64,000 nucleotides of DNA from Thiotrichales bacterium (GTDB lineage Bacteria > Pseudomonadota > Gammaproteobacteria > Beggiatoales > Beggiatoaceae), in contig JADGEH010000002.1 of assembly GCA_016744475.1 (NCBI GenBank), positions 1 to 64,000 of the forward strand, read 5' to 3'. Under the pieces are notes generated by a model. The model had not been told where the DNA came from and did no database searches. It saw only the letters and a list, made by a program, of their open reading frames with translations. Positions within the stretch are counted from its first letter, which is position 1; the number at the start of each line of letters is the position of its first letter. A program made the translations under genes and the position numbers. Positions 57,119 through 64,000 of the stretch are shown here, in pieces.

Positions 57119-58837
57119 ATGCGAACTTCCAACCTTCTTCTTTCCACATTAAAAGAAATGCCCGCTGATGCCGAAGTCATCAGCCATCAACTCATGCTGC
57201 GTGCAGGGCTTATCCGCAAACTCGAAGCGGGCGGCTTGTACACCTGGTTGCCCTTGGGTTTGCGCGTGCTGCGTAAAGTCGAACACATTATCCGCACCGA
57301 AATGGATCGTAGCGGTGGGCAAGAAGTCTTAATGCCCGTGGTACAACCCGCCGAATTATGGGAGAAATCCGGGCGCTGGGGACAATACGGGCCCGAACTA
57401 CTGCGCTTTAAAGATCGCCATGCGCGAGAATTCTGCTTAGGCCCGACTCATGAAGAAGTCATCACCGACTTAGCCCGCCGCGAATTGCGCAGCTACAAAC
57501 AATTACCGATTAATTTTTACCAAATTCAAACCAAATTCCGCGACGAAATCCGCCCCCGTTTTGGCGTGATGCGGGCGCGAGAATTCATCATGAAAGATGC
57601 CTATTCCTTTCATCTTGACCATGAATCACTGGATCAGACTTACCAAGTCATGTACGACACCTACTCCCGCATTTTCTCGCGCATGGGGTTAAAATTCCGC
57701 GCAGTAATGGCGGATACTGGCAGCATTGGCGGGCACGCTTCGCATGAATTTCACGTCCTCGCCTCCTCCGGTGAAGATGCCATTGCCTATTGCGAAAACA
57801 GCGATTACGCCGCCAATGTTGAACTGGCACAAGCGCTGCCGCCCGAAGGTGAACGTCCTGCGGCAAAAAGCCCCGGCATGGCGGCGGTGTCCACGCCTAA
57901 TCAACACAGCATTGCAGATGTCAGCCAATTTCTGCATATCTCCGAACAGCAATGTTTAAAAACCTTGCTGGTCAAGGGTGAAAATGAAGGCATCGTCGCT
58001 TTAGTTCTACGCGGTGATCATCCCTTAAATGAAATTAAAGCCGCCAAATTGTCCCAAGTCGCCAGCCCGCTGACGTTTGCCGAAGAGGAAGATATCAGCA
58101 GTGTCGCGGGATGCTCTGCGGGTTCCATCGGGCCTGTAGGACTGAACATTCCCATCATTGCCGATCACAGCGCTTTGGCGGTGGTCGATTTTGTCTGCGG
58201 TGCCAACCAAGACGGGCAGCATTTAACCGGCGTGAATTGGGGCACGGATTTACCCGAACCCATCGCGGCTGATTTGCGCAACGTACAAACAGGCGATCCC
58301 AGTCCCGACGGCAAAGGCACGCTCGACATTGCTCGCGGCATTGAAGTCGGGCACATTTTCCAACTGGGTCAAAAATACAGTCAAGCGATGGAAGCCACCG
58401 TGTTGGATGAACAAGGCAACGCGGTCGTGATGACAATGGGGTGTTACGGCATTGGCGTAACCCGCGTCGTCGCAGCAGCGATAGAGCAAAATTTTGATGA
58501 CAAGGGCATTATTTGGCCCGATGCCATCGCCCCTTTCCAAGTTGCTTTGCTGCCGATGAACATGCACAAATCCGAACGCCTACAAAAAGCCGTGCAAGCT
58601 TTATACGATCAACTCACGCAAGCGGGTTTTGAAGTGTTACTCGATGATCGCAAAGAGCGCCCCGGCGTGATGTTCGCCGACATGGAACTCATCGGCATTC
58701 CGCACCGTTTGGTCTTAGGTGATCGTGGTTTAGATGAAGGCATGATTGAGTACAAAGGACGGCGGGATAAAGACAACCAGAAAATCCCAGCGGATAACAT
58801 CATCGAGTTTCTGCGCGAGCAGATGCAAGGCGTGTAG
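57119..58837 (+). CDS. proS: Prolyl-tRNA synthetase
   Basis: A 572-residue class II synthetase, the same length as E. coli ProS. It starts [20 protein letters not shown]; motif 2 is around [19 protein letters not shown], the editing (YbaK-like) insertion lies at about 230-390, and motif 3 is in [11 protein letters not shown], followed by the C-terminal anticodon-binding domain. The start at 57119 matches the family; in-frame codons back to 56975 include repeat sequence and are excluded. TAAGGA lies 11 bases upstream. Confidence 0.96.
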   Translation: MRTSNLLLSTLKEMPADAEVISHQLMLRAGLIRKLEAGGLYTWLPLGLRVLRKVEHIIRTEMDRSGGQEVLMPVVQPAELWEKSGRWGQYGPELLRFKDRHAREFCLGPTHEEVITDLARRELRSYKQLPINFYQIQTKFRDEIRPRFGVMRAREFIMKDAYSFHLDHESLDQTYQVMYDTYSRIFSRMGLKFRAVMADTGSIGGHASHEFHVLASSGEDAIAYCENSDYAANVELAQALPPEGERPAAKSPGMAAVSTPNQHSIADVSQFLHISEQQCLKTLLVKGENEGIVALVLRGDHPLNEIKAAKLSQVASPLTFAEEEDISSVAGCSAGSIGPVGLNIPIIADHSALAVVDFVCGANQDGQHLTGVNWGTDLPEPIAADLRNVQTGDPSPDGKGTLDIARGIEVGHIFQLGQKYSQAMEATVLDEQGNAVVMTMGCYGIGVTRVVAAAIEQNFDDKGIIWPDAIAPFQVALLPMNMHKSERLQKAVQALYDQLTQAGFEVLLDDRKERPGVMFADMELIGIPHRLVLGDRGLDEGMIEYKGRRDKDNQKIPADNIIEFLREQMQGV

Positions 58838-58848
58838 CTGTCGTAGGT

Positions 58849-58926
58849 CTATTTTATGTAGGATGGGTAGAGCAAAGCGAAACCCATCTTTATCATGAAA
58901 TGAATTGAAATCCCTCGCTCCCAAGC
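58849..58926. repeat. REP-like TAGGATGGGTA repeat, upstream copy
   Basis: Matches 60150-60228 in direct orientation over about 75 bases: TTTTATGTAGGATGGGTA, AGCGAAACCCATCTTTATCA, TGAAATGAATTGAAATCCCT, then CG(C/T)TCCCAAG. The two copies enclose the zinc-ribbon gene and its own pair of direct repeats. Confidence 0.8.
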
Positions 58927-58964
58927 GGCGCTGCGGATGATGGCGCAATGAGTTTTAATATTTA

Positions 58965-59068
58965 TAGCAAAATTATATCAGTTGTTAAGACTGCCAGTCC
59001 TTAAAGGAGTGGCAGTCTTGAGTTTGGCTCTATTGCAAGCCTATAAATGATGTACTTTAGCTATATTC
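58965..59068. repeat. Left direct repeat bordering the zinc-ribbon gene
   Basis: About 104 bases, closely matching 59703-59808 in the same orientation. It contains a hairpin AAGACTGCCAGTCCTT and GGAGTGGCAGTCTT (the right copy has the perfect version) and ends in AATGATGTACTTTAGCTATATT. A third occurrence of the hairpin alone, TAAGACTGCCAGTCC..., is at 62211-62246. Confidence 0.8.
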
Positions 59069-59091
59069 TATATTTTTTATCAGGTTTGATG

Positions 59092-59685
59092 ATGGCTAAA
59101 GTTATTTCATTAATTTGTCCAAACTGTAGTGCGCCTATCGATCTATTAGCCGCAGGTCAGTTTCGTTGCGAGTATTGCGACACTTTACATACTATAGTTT
59201 TTGATAAGGGGGAGCGTCATAGCGACCAGCCCCATTCCTCTGCTCGTCAAATGGGTAATAATAGCGAGCAGCTGAAGCTGAAAAAGTTGATGGCTGAGAT
59301 TGACAGCTTAAAGGTGAATTTAAATAAATTGAAAGAAAAAAAGGCATTCATTACTAAACAAAAATCATCAAGATCAAAAGAACAGCGAAAGGATGACTGG
59401 AAAAGTTTTATTGGCTTAACGACAGTGAGTCATGCGATTAATCTGTGGTTTTGGTACGCTTTGCTGTATATCTCACTGTATAACGGATGGCCTTGGTGGG
59501 TGTCATTAATTCTTGGTTTTACAGCATTGATGGTGGTTGGAGGTGATTTGGTAAGACTGAATGATGAAGACAAGGAGGCAAAGCTAAAGGTTCTGGGACG
59601 GCAGATTAGACATCTTACAGCTAAAATTGAGCTTAAAGAAAAAAACAGACAAATTTATCTTAAACTAATGATGCGTAGATTGTAA
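59092..59685 (+). CDS. Zinc-ribbon membrane protein with coiled coil
   Basis: A 197-residue protein. Residues 8-30 form a zinc ribbon (CPNCSAPIDLLAAGQFRCEY and then C), of the TFIIB/rubredoxin-like kind. A coiled coil follows at about 55-95, then two transmembrane helices (about 118-138 and 142-162), then a second coiled coil to the end. I do not recognise a family with a known function. The start is set to the second of two adjacent ATGs, with AGG seven bases upstream; a longer frame back to 59047 starts inside the left direct repeat and is rejected. The gene is exactly bracketed by direct repeats (58965-59068, 59703-59808). Confidence 0.7.
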   Translation: MAKVISLICPNCSAPIDLLAAGQFRCEYCDTLHTIVFDKGERHSDQPHSSARQMGNNSEQLKLKKLMAEIDSLKVNLNKLKEKKAFITKQKSSRSKEQRKDDWKSFIGLTTVSHAINLWFWYALLYISLYNGWPWWVSLILGFTALMVVGGDLVRLNDEDKEAKLKVLGRQIRHLTAKIELKEKNRQIYLKLMMRRL

Positions 59686-59702
59686 CGTCAGCCTATTATT
59701 CA

Positions 59703-59808
59703 ATATAGAAAAATTATATCAGTTGTTAAGACTGCCAGTCCTTGAAGGACTGGCAGTCTTGGGTTTGGCTATATTTCAAATCTATAAATGATGTACTTTA
59801 GCTATATT
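59703..59808. repeat. Right direct repeat bordering the zinc-ribbon gene
   Basis: About 106 bases, roughly 90 per cent identical to 58965-59068 in the same orientation, with the hairpin AAGACTGCCAGTCCTTGAAG/GACTGGCAGTCTT intact. It begins 17 bases after the gene's stop codon. Confidence 0.8.
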
Positions 59809-59867
59809 ATCCCTGCATCAGTACTGACCGCAACGCGGTCAAAACTGCATTTCCATGCGGCACATCA

Positions 59868-60097
59868 CTGCCATTAAGTTAAGGAAAAAAATTTAGAATT
59901 CAAGCTACTTGCTTCCCCTCCTCGCAGGAGGGGATTGAGGGGTGATTAAAGGTATTCATCCCTTAACAACAGGCTAAAGAAGGTGGTTTTTGTTCACCCC
60001 CTAGCCCCCCTCCTTGAAGGAGGGGGAATAAAATCAACTGCTTGCAATACTACTAGGCTTAACTTAAATAGCAGCGATGCGGCGCATGGGAACGAGT
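59868..60097. repeat. Dispersed repeat with GGAGGGG-type inverted arms, copy 3
   Basis: Inverted relative to 981-1190 and 25690-25927, with CCCCTCCTCGCAGGAGGGG and CCCCTCCTTGAAGGAGGGGG arms; the tail GCGGCGCATGGGAACGAGT at its right end matches the tail of copy 2. Non-coding. Confidence 0.75.
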
Positions 60098-60149
60098 GAA
60101 ACATCGTTTGGAAACGCTGGCGTTCTTTGCGTCTCTAGCGCCTTTTGCT

Positions 60150-60228
60150 ATTTTATGTAGGATGGGTAAAGCGAAGCGAAACCCATCTTTATCATGAAAT
60201 GAATTGAAATCCCTCGTTCCCAAGTGCC
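60150..60228. repeat. REP-like TAGGATGGGTA repeat, downstream copy
   Basis: Direct copy of 58849-58926, differing at a few bases (GGGTAAAGCGAAGCG here, GGGTAGAGCAAAGCG there). It runs straight into the palindrome at 60219-60346. Confidence 0.8.
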
Positions 60229-60346
60229 GAGGCTGTAAAAGAACCTCATTTTTGGGATTTTCGACAACGTAAAATCAATAGCTTACGGGTGAAAAATCAC
60301 CCGTTTTGGGAGTTCTTTTACAGCCTCGGCGCTTGGGAACGAGGCA
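60219..60346. repeat. Palindromic element, full copy of the window-start repeat
   Basis: Outer arms CTCGTTCCCAAGTGCCGAGG and CCTCGGCGCTTGGGAACGAG enclose GCTGTAAAAGAAC and its complement GTTCTTTTACAGC, and an inner hairpin GGGTGA/TCACCC. Bases 60229-60286 are the exact complement of bases 1-58. A fragment with GGTTCTTTTACAGCCTCG is also at 17816-17833. It has cut into the Uma2 gene on its right. Confidence 0.8.
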
Positions 60347-60479
60347 TAGTGTTATGTTCTTTCGGCGCGCCTGCCATGAGAAAAATCTCGCCATCCACAA
60401 ACTCACTTTTCTCCTTGGCTTGACGCTCAATGGCTAAATACTCTTCAGCGCTTAAATGCGGTTTTTCTTGTGCAGACAT
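60318..60479 (-). pseudogene. Truncated Uma2-family endonuclease gene
   Basis: The 53-codon frame starts MSAQEKPHLSAEEYLAIERQ and continues with EFVDGEIFLMAGAPKEHN, the N-terminal part of Uma2 (DUF820) proteins, which are PD-(D/E)XK-fold nucleases of about 190 residues. After EHN the family sequence stops and the reading (TMPRSQAPRL) comes from the palindromic element at 60219-60346. The catalytic residues, which lie further on in the family, are lost, so it cannot be active. Confidence 0.7.
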
Positions 60480-60493
60480 GAGAACGCCTATTT

Positions 60494-61204
60494 TCACTGT
60501 GAATTGATAGGCTGATAAGCCTGCAAGCGTTGCTGAAAATCTTTTCGTTCCGGGTTCAGCATCGTTGCTTTCTCCTGATGCGTGAGCGCCTGCCCAAACT
60601 TACCCGCGATAAAATACAGGCCCGCCAAACTATCCTGATATTCCGCATTCGCCGCATCCATCATCACCGCCTGTTTTTCCAACTCAAACAAACGCAAAAA
60701 CGCTTGATGGGCTAATTCATGCGCTGCTTCTGCGGTTTCTGGTACTTCATCCCCCGAACGTAAGGAAAACTCTTTAACCACCCGCTCAGGCTTAGCTTCA
60801 TCTTGAGACTTGTTAGCAGCCTCAGCTCCAGCCATCTGCTTTTCAGCCTTCTCTTGATTGACAGTGACATCACCTTTTTCCGTCTGCAAACTCATGCCAT
60901 CAGTTTTGAAACTAAACGCAGGCGGACTACCCGATAACACCACAATCACAATCGCCGAACCGAAGGCGGCAAAGAACGTCCCAGGCGCGGCATTTTTCAA
61001 ACTCAGCCGCCGATGCTCACCAAACTGTGCTTCCATCTCCGCCACATGCTTACTTCCACCCTCTCCAGCAGCTTGCGACTGCGGCATCGCTCGCACAAAC
61101 AAACGATACCCCAGAAAAATGCACAAACCGCCCAGCAAAATAATCAACAAGCGAAAGCCCATCAAATATGCCAACGCCGCATACACCAAAGTCGATTCTT
61201 CCAT
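60494..61204 (-). CDS. Membrane protein with C-terminal TPR-like helix pair
   Basis: A 236-residue protein with one helix at about 15-36, a second hydrophobic segment at about 77-95, an Ala/Glu/Lys-rich linker (about 105-150) and a C-terminal pair of helices like a TPR (YQDSLAGLYFIAGKFGQALT then HQEKATMLNPERKDF). Unknown family. GGAGG lies four bases before the ATG at 61204. Proteins of this build occur near CHAT or VapBC genes in repeat-rich genomes, but no link is established here. Confidence 0.6.
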   Translation of the reverse strand: MEESTLVYAALAYLMGFRLLIILLGGLCIFLGYRLFVRAMPQSQAAGEGGSKHVAEMEAQFGEHRRLSLKNAAPGTFFAAFGSAIVIVVLSGSPPAFSFKTDGMSLQTEKGDVTVNQEKAEKQMAGAEAANKSQDEAKPERVVKEFSLRSGDEVPETAEAAHELAHQAFLRLFELEKQAVMMDAANAEYQDSLAGLYFIAGKFGQALTHQEKATMLNPERKDFQQRLQAYQPINSQ

Positions 61205-61444
61205 CAATCCTCCTAAAATTTTTTTGCAAAAAACTTTATACGCGGCAGAGTTGCTAAGCCATAATGCTTGGTAAGAGCATAAGGCGATTTCTAGTTAAAA
61301 AAATACCATTTAGCTGGTCTTTTGACTGAACTTCTTCGTTACGTTAGCAGTTGCATAGCCTGCTATGCGCCTGCTAACGCGCCTTGAATTTCAGCCAAAA
61401 TCCTGCGCTATCTTGGTATTTTTTTATCTGGCAATCGCCTAACT

Positions 61445-61843
61445 TCACCACTCAATACAACAAGTAATATCCGTTTTACTGAAATCATTTCCCTTAAACA
61501 ACAAAGGCTGTTTCAAGACTTTCGCCAGCGCATAGGCAAAACAATCACCAAAATTCAATTGTGCTGGATGACCTCGCCCTTTGCCATAATCCCGATAAGC
61601 TTGTCGTGCCGCTTCGGCTTGCTCTTCAGTCACAGCCACGATTTTGATAACCGCTTTTTGCAACAAACGCTCAAAGTCATGTTTGCCTGTCTCTCCACGT
61701 CGGTTTTCTATCACAATAGACGTTTCCAACATAGAAGCCGCAGATAACAAACGCTCCTCTGTTTGAGCAATCACTTGGCTGATTTGAGCTGCTTCTGCTT
61801 CATCCTCTAAGATGGCAATCAATGCTGAGGTATCGATGACCAT
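61445..61843 (-). CDS. vapC: VapC-type PIN-domain toxin
   Basis: A 132-residue PIN-domain ribonuclease. The acidic active site is seen in VIDTSALIAILEDEAEA, the Glu in SMLETSIV, and NFGDCFAYALAK. As toxin it would cut RNA and stop growth unless bound by its antitoxin. Its start overlaps the antitoxin stop by one base (TAATG), the usual coupling in such pairs. Confidence 0.88.
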   Translation of the reverse strand: MVIDTSALIAILEDEAEAAQISQVIAQTEERLLSAASMLETSIVIENRRGETGKHDFERLLQKAVIKIVAVTEEQAEAARQAYRDYGKGRGHPAQLNFGDCFAYALAKVLKQPLLFKGNDFSKTDITCCIEW

Positions 61844-62151
61844 TACTCTGGCAATCCTTGCGCGTTATAACCCAGAATTTGCTCTGGTGTTCGTTTATCC
61901 AATAATGGCGATGCCGCACAATGCCGACCAATAGCAAGCAGTTCTCCCGCTAAATTCTCTGCTAATGCTGACTGCTGCAATGCAGTCCCAGTATGAAAAG
62001 AGGTTTTATCATCACCTTGAACTTCATCAGAACGGCTCTTCTCAAGCGATTTCAAACGCTGCTCAACAAACAACACAAAATCCAACACTTCTGCTTGTTT
62101 TTCAGGTGAAAAATGTTCCACATGTTCTTGGATTGTCTGTAAAACAGTCAT
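61843..62151 (-). CDS. vapB: VapB-type antitoxin
   Basis: A 102-residue protein. Its N-terminal part (EHVEHFSPEKQAEVLDFVLF) is like the DUF2281 antitoxin start, and the tail LLDKRTPEQILGYNAQGLPE has the form of the toxin-binding end of VapB-type antitoxins paired with PIN toxins. It is longer than usual because of a charged middle. It lies directly upstream of and overlaps vapC. Autoregulation would be expected; no clear operator was found. Confidence 0.78.
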   Translation of the reverse strand: MTVLQTIQEHVEHFSPEKQAEVLDFVLFVEQRLKSLEKSRSDEVQGDDKTSFHTGTALQQSALAENLAGELLAIGRHCAASPLLDKRTPEQILGYNAQGLPE

Positions 62152-62210
62152 AAAAATATCCCCTAAAGTTTTTGCAAAATATAATTTTTCAGATAATCAA
62201 TTTCTCGTTT

Positions 62211-62246
62211 TAAGACTGCCAGTCCTTCAAGAACTGGCAGTCTTAC
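62211..62246. repeat. AAGACTGCCAGTCC hairpin
   Basis: TAAGACTGCCAGTCCTTC and GAACTGGCAGTCTTA pair. It is the same hairpin as in the direct repeats around the zinc-ribbon gene (58965, 59703), here without the flanks. It is placed between the CHAT gene stop and vapB, where it may act as a terminator. Confidence 0.65.
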
Positions 62247-62266
62247 GGATGTTATTTGCTGAAAAG

Positions 62267-64000
62267 CTATAACCAATTCCCCATCAAAATAAACGCCGCC
62301 CAATGAAACGGATGCGCGTAATAATCAGGCAAATTGCTGTTTTCCGCATCAATAAATGCCTGCTGCACTTGCTGAATCGCCTTTGCCTTATTGACGGGGC
62401 TGTCTGCCTGTTGCGCATACAAACGCTGCATAAACTCGGCGGTGCTTTGGTCGCTGACTTGCCACAGCGTTGCCAGCACACTTTTCGCGCCGCGATTAAT
62501 CACCAAGGTGCCTAAGCCTTCCACCTCGGTGCCGTCGGCTTTGCTGCCTGCGGTAAAACCCATGCCCGTATTACACGCCGACAGCGCCAGCATATCCAAG
62601 CCCTGCCATTCAAAGCGCTTCACGCCAATATCTGCAAGGCTTAAATGATTGCCGTCGCCCAATAACAAAAACGAATCCGTATCCTTGCCGACTTGCAGAT
62701 TAAAATGACTGGCGATGTGCAGCACAGGAAAACCGCGCAGCAACACATCCTGCAAAGTGTTTTCGGTAAAGGCCGCGTCCAGATGCACTTCTCCGGGCAA
62801 CACGCCGTCTTTATCCTGCGCATTACGCCGCACTATGCCCTCTAGCTCATCTTTCACCGCAGGCAAAGGCGCAAAATGCCCGTGTTTTTGCGTCACGCCC
62901 AAGCCTGCGACTTCCCACGCCGCTTGTCGGGTTTTGCTTAAATGCGCATCCGCTGCTGCGGTATAAGTTGCCAGCGCATAATCCTCTGCCAACCAGCGTT
63001 GCCCGTCATACAAAGCCGCCAAGGGCAAATAACGCATTTCTCCCGCCAAATACACCATCAACACCTGCGCCTCGGCACGGCGCAAATCCTCACCAATCGG
63101 CGCAATCAACCAATCATACAACTGCTTGGCAGGCTGTTTTACTGCTGTTAAATCTGCCGCTGACCCGTTCCCTGAGCCTGTCGAAGGGGGCGGCTCAGTA
63201 ACAGCAACATTCCAACCCCGCTTACGCCCCGCCAGCTTCAACGCCTCGCGCAAATCCAACACCGCCTTGCCCAAATCCTCGCGCTTCACCTCCACGCTGC
63301 GGCGCACCGTCACCTCCGCAGTCGTTACCAGAATATCCAAACGCTCAGGCAAAGGCACAAAATACAACAACACCGTACCCTTGCCTAAATCCTGCAATAA
63401 AGCGCGTAACTGCTCGCGCCTATCATCAAACGCCGCCAGCGTCGCCTGCATATCTTCAGGTTTCAAGCTGCCCAACAATTTATCGGTTTGTGCAAACCAC
63501 GCCTGCAAAGCCTGCTCGGCGGCGGCTAAATCCTCGCTTAAGGTTTGCAACCGCTGCTCTTCTTGCGCATTCAAATTCATTCCGCGCCGTTTTTTATCGC
63601 GCAACGCGCCATACACCCCACCCAAACTCACCAACTGCTGAGCAATCGCCTGATAACGCTCAAACCGAGGTTGCTCAGGCGGGGTAAAACGCAAACTATC
63701 CTCAGGCAACTCAAAAGCACGAGTACGGCGAATAAAATCGAAATACTCCTCCTGTTTCAACAATTCCAATACCTTCTGCGCTTCAAACAAACGCCCTTGG
63801 CGCATGAGCAAATCGGCGAGGTCTTCATACACGTCTTTTTTGTCGTGCATGAAAGATTGGCTGAGGGATTTGTCGTCCAGCTTGGCGACATGAGAGCGCA
63901 GGGTTTGAATGGTGTTGACGGCTTGTTTGCCGTAGAAGATAGCGGCGTTGGGGTTTTTTAATTGCTTTGAAACAAGATGAATAGAATTAAATATTTGCCA
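62267..64000 (-). CDS. CHAT-domain caspase-like protease, 5' end outside the window
   Basis: The frame stays open to the last base of the window, so at least 577 residues are encoded and the N-terminus is missing; an internal ATG at 63850 is not likely to be the start because the sequence before it (NPNAAIFYGKQAVNTIQTLR) is a typical TPR helix. After the TPR part and a coiled coil comes the CHAT domain, with catalytic His in VLHIASHF and Cys in LALSACNTGMGF. CHAT proteases with TPR repeats are sensors or effectors in bacterial cell-death and phage-defence systems as well as of unknown role. A foreign repeat encodes PPPSTGSGNGSA in mid-protein (63161-63190). Confidence 0.88.
   Translation of the reverse strand, partial: WQIFNSIHLVSKQLKNPNAAIFYGKQAVNTIQTLRSHVAKLDDKSLSQSFMHDKKDVYEDLADLLMRQGRLFEAQKVLELLKQEEYFDFIRRTRAFELPEDSLRFTPPEQPRFERYQAIAQQLVSLGGVYGALRDKKRRGMNLNAQEEQRLQTLSEDLAAAEQALQAWFAQTDKLLGSLKPEDMQATLAAFDDRREQLRALLQDLGKGTVLLYFVPLPERLDILVTTAEVTVRRSVEVKREDLGKAVLDLREALKLAGRKRGWNVAVTEPPPSTGSGNGSAADLTAVKQPAKQLYDWLIAPIGEDLRRAEAQVLMVYLAGEMRYLPLAALYDGQRWLAEDYALATYTAAADAHLSKTRQAAWEVAGLGVTQKHGHFAPLPAVKDELEGIVRRNAQDKDGVLPGEVHLDAAFTENTLQDVLLRGFPVLHIASHFNLQVGKDTDSFLLLGDGNHLSLADIGVKRFEWQGLDMLALSACNTGMGFTAGSKADGTEVEGLGTLVINRGAKSVLATLWQVSDQSTAEFMQRLYAQQADSPVNKAKAIQQVQQAFIDAENSNLPDYYAHPFHWAAFILMGNWL

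Overview
The window reads as a chromosome segment of a gammaproteobacterium, most likely a sulfur-oxidising filamentous type (Thiotrichales, Beggiatoa/Thiothrix-like). That placement is an inference from gene content: a miaA-hfq-hflX cluster, YcfL, UbiH, a 572-residue ProS, nif-type Fe-S assembly genes, nifB, a cytochrome-c nitric oxide reductase, a filamentous-haemagglutinin-like exoprotein, a CHAT-domain protease and a very high density of short palindromic repeats. No rRNA, tRNA, CRISPR array, intact transposase or prophage was found.

Layout. 0-6 kb: a VWA-domain protein, a nicotinamidase-like hydrolase, a tiny secreted protein with a duplicated DMGRVS motif, an alpha/beta hydrolase and isocitrate lyase (glyoxylate shunt). 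7-10.8 kb: a four-gene signalling operon with a haem-binding SpoIIE-type phosphatase, an ATPase-fold switch protein, a STAS-like protein and a histidine kinase. 11-20 kb: hisF and hisA, an OmpR-type regulator, glgC and a GH57 glucanotransferase (glycogen), and a ferredoxin-fused GltD-like oxidoreductase. 20.8-23.3 kb: nif-type iscA-nifU-nifS. 23.6-31.4 kb: a GT-C-like membrane protein, a FecCD permease, ftsX without ftsE, two lipoprotein genes and ubiH. 31.6-39.4 kb: pilA with a sigma-54 promoter, miaA-hfq-hflX, a response-regulator adenylate cyclase, a low-molecular-weight phosphatase, infA, and carA-tmk. 40-47 kb: a 1547-residue TpsA-type exoprotein divergent from norCB, which has a perfect FNR/DNR box. 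47-50.5 kb: coaD, a YfhL-type ferredoxin and nifB with a NifA site and a sigma-54 promoter. 51-59 kb: a secreted beta-helix protein, an AhpD-like protein, ackA with a MaoC-phosphotransacetylase fusion, a GNAT protein and proS. 59-64 kb: a zinc-ribbon membrane protein lying between two direct repeats, a truncated Uma2 gene, a TPR-like membrane protein, a VapBC-type pair and a CHAT protease running off the window end.

How it fits together. The genes suggest a facultatively anaerobic, nitrogen-fixing, NO-detoxifying or denitrifying, glycogen-storing, surface-associated bacterium. Nitrogen fixation (NifA and sigma-54 at nifB), anaerobic NO reduction (FNR box at norC) and pili (sigma-54 at pilA) each have a recognisable control site. 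Most intergenic space is filled with non-autonomous repeats: a MITE family with a shared core but different ends, a 210-bp long-hairpin element, a roughly 100-bp hairpin element, a 200-230-bp element with GGAGGGG arms, and REP-like sequences. Several have entered or truncated genes.
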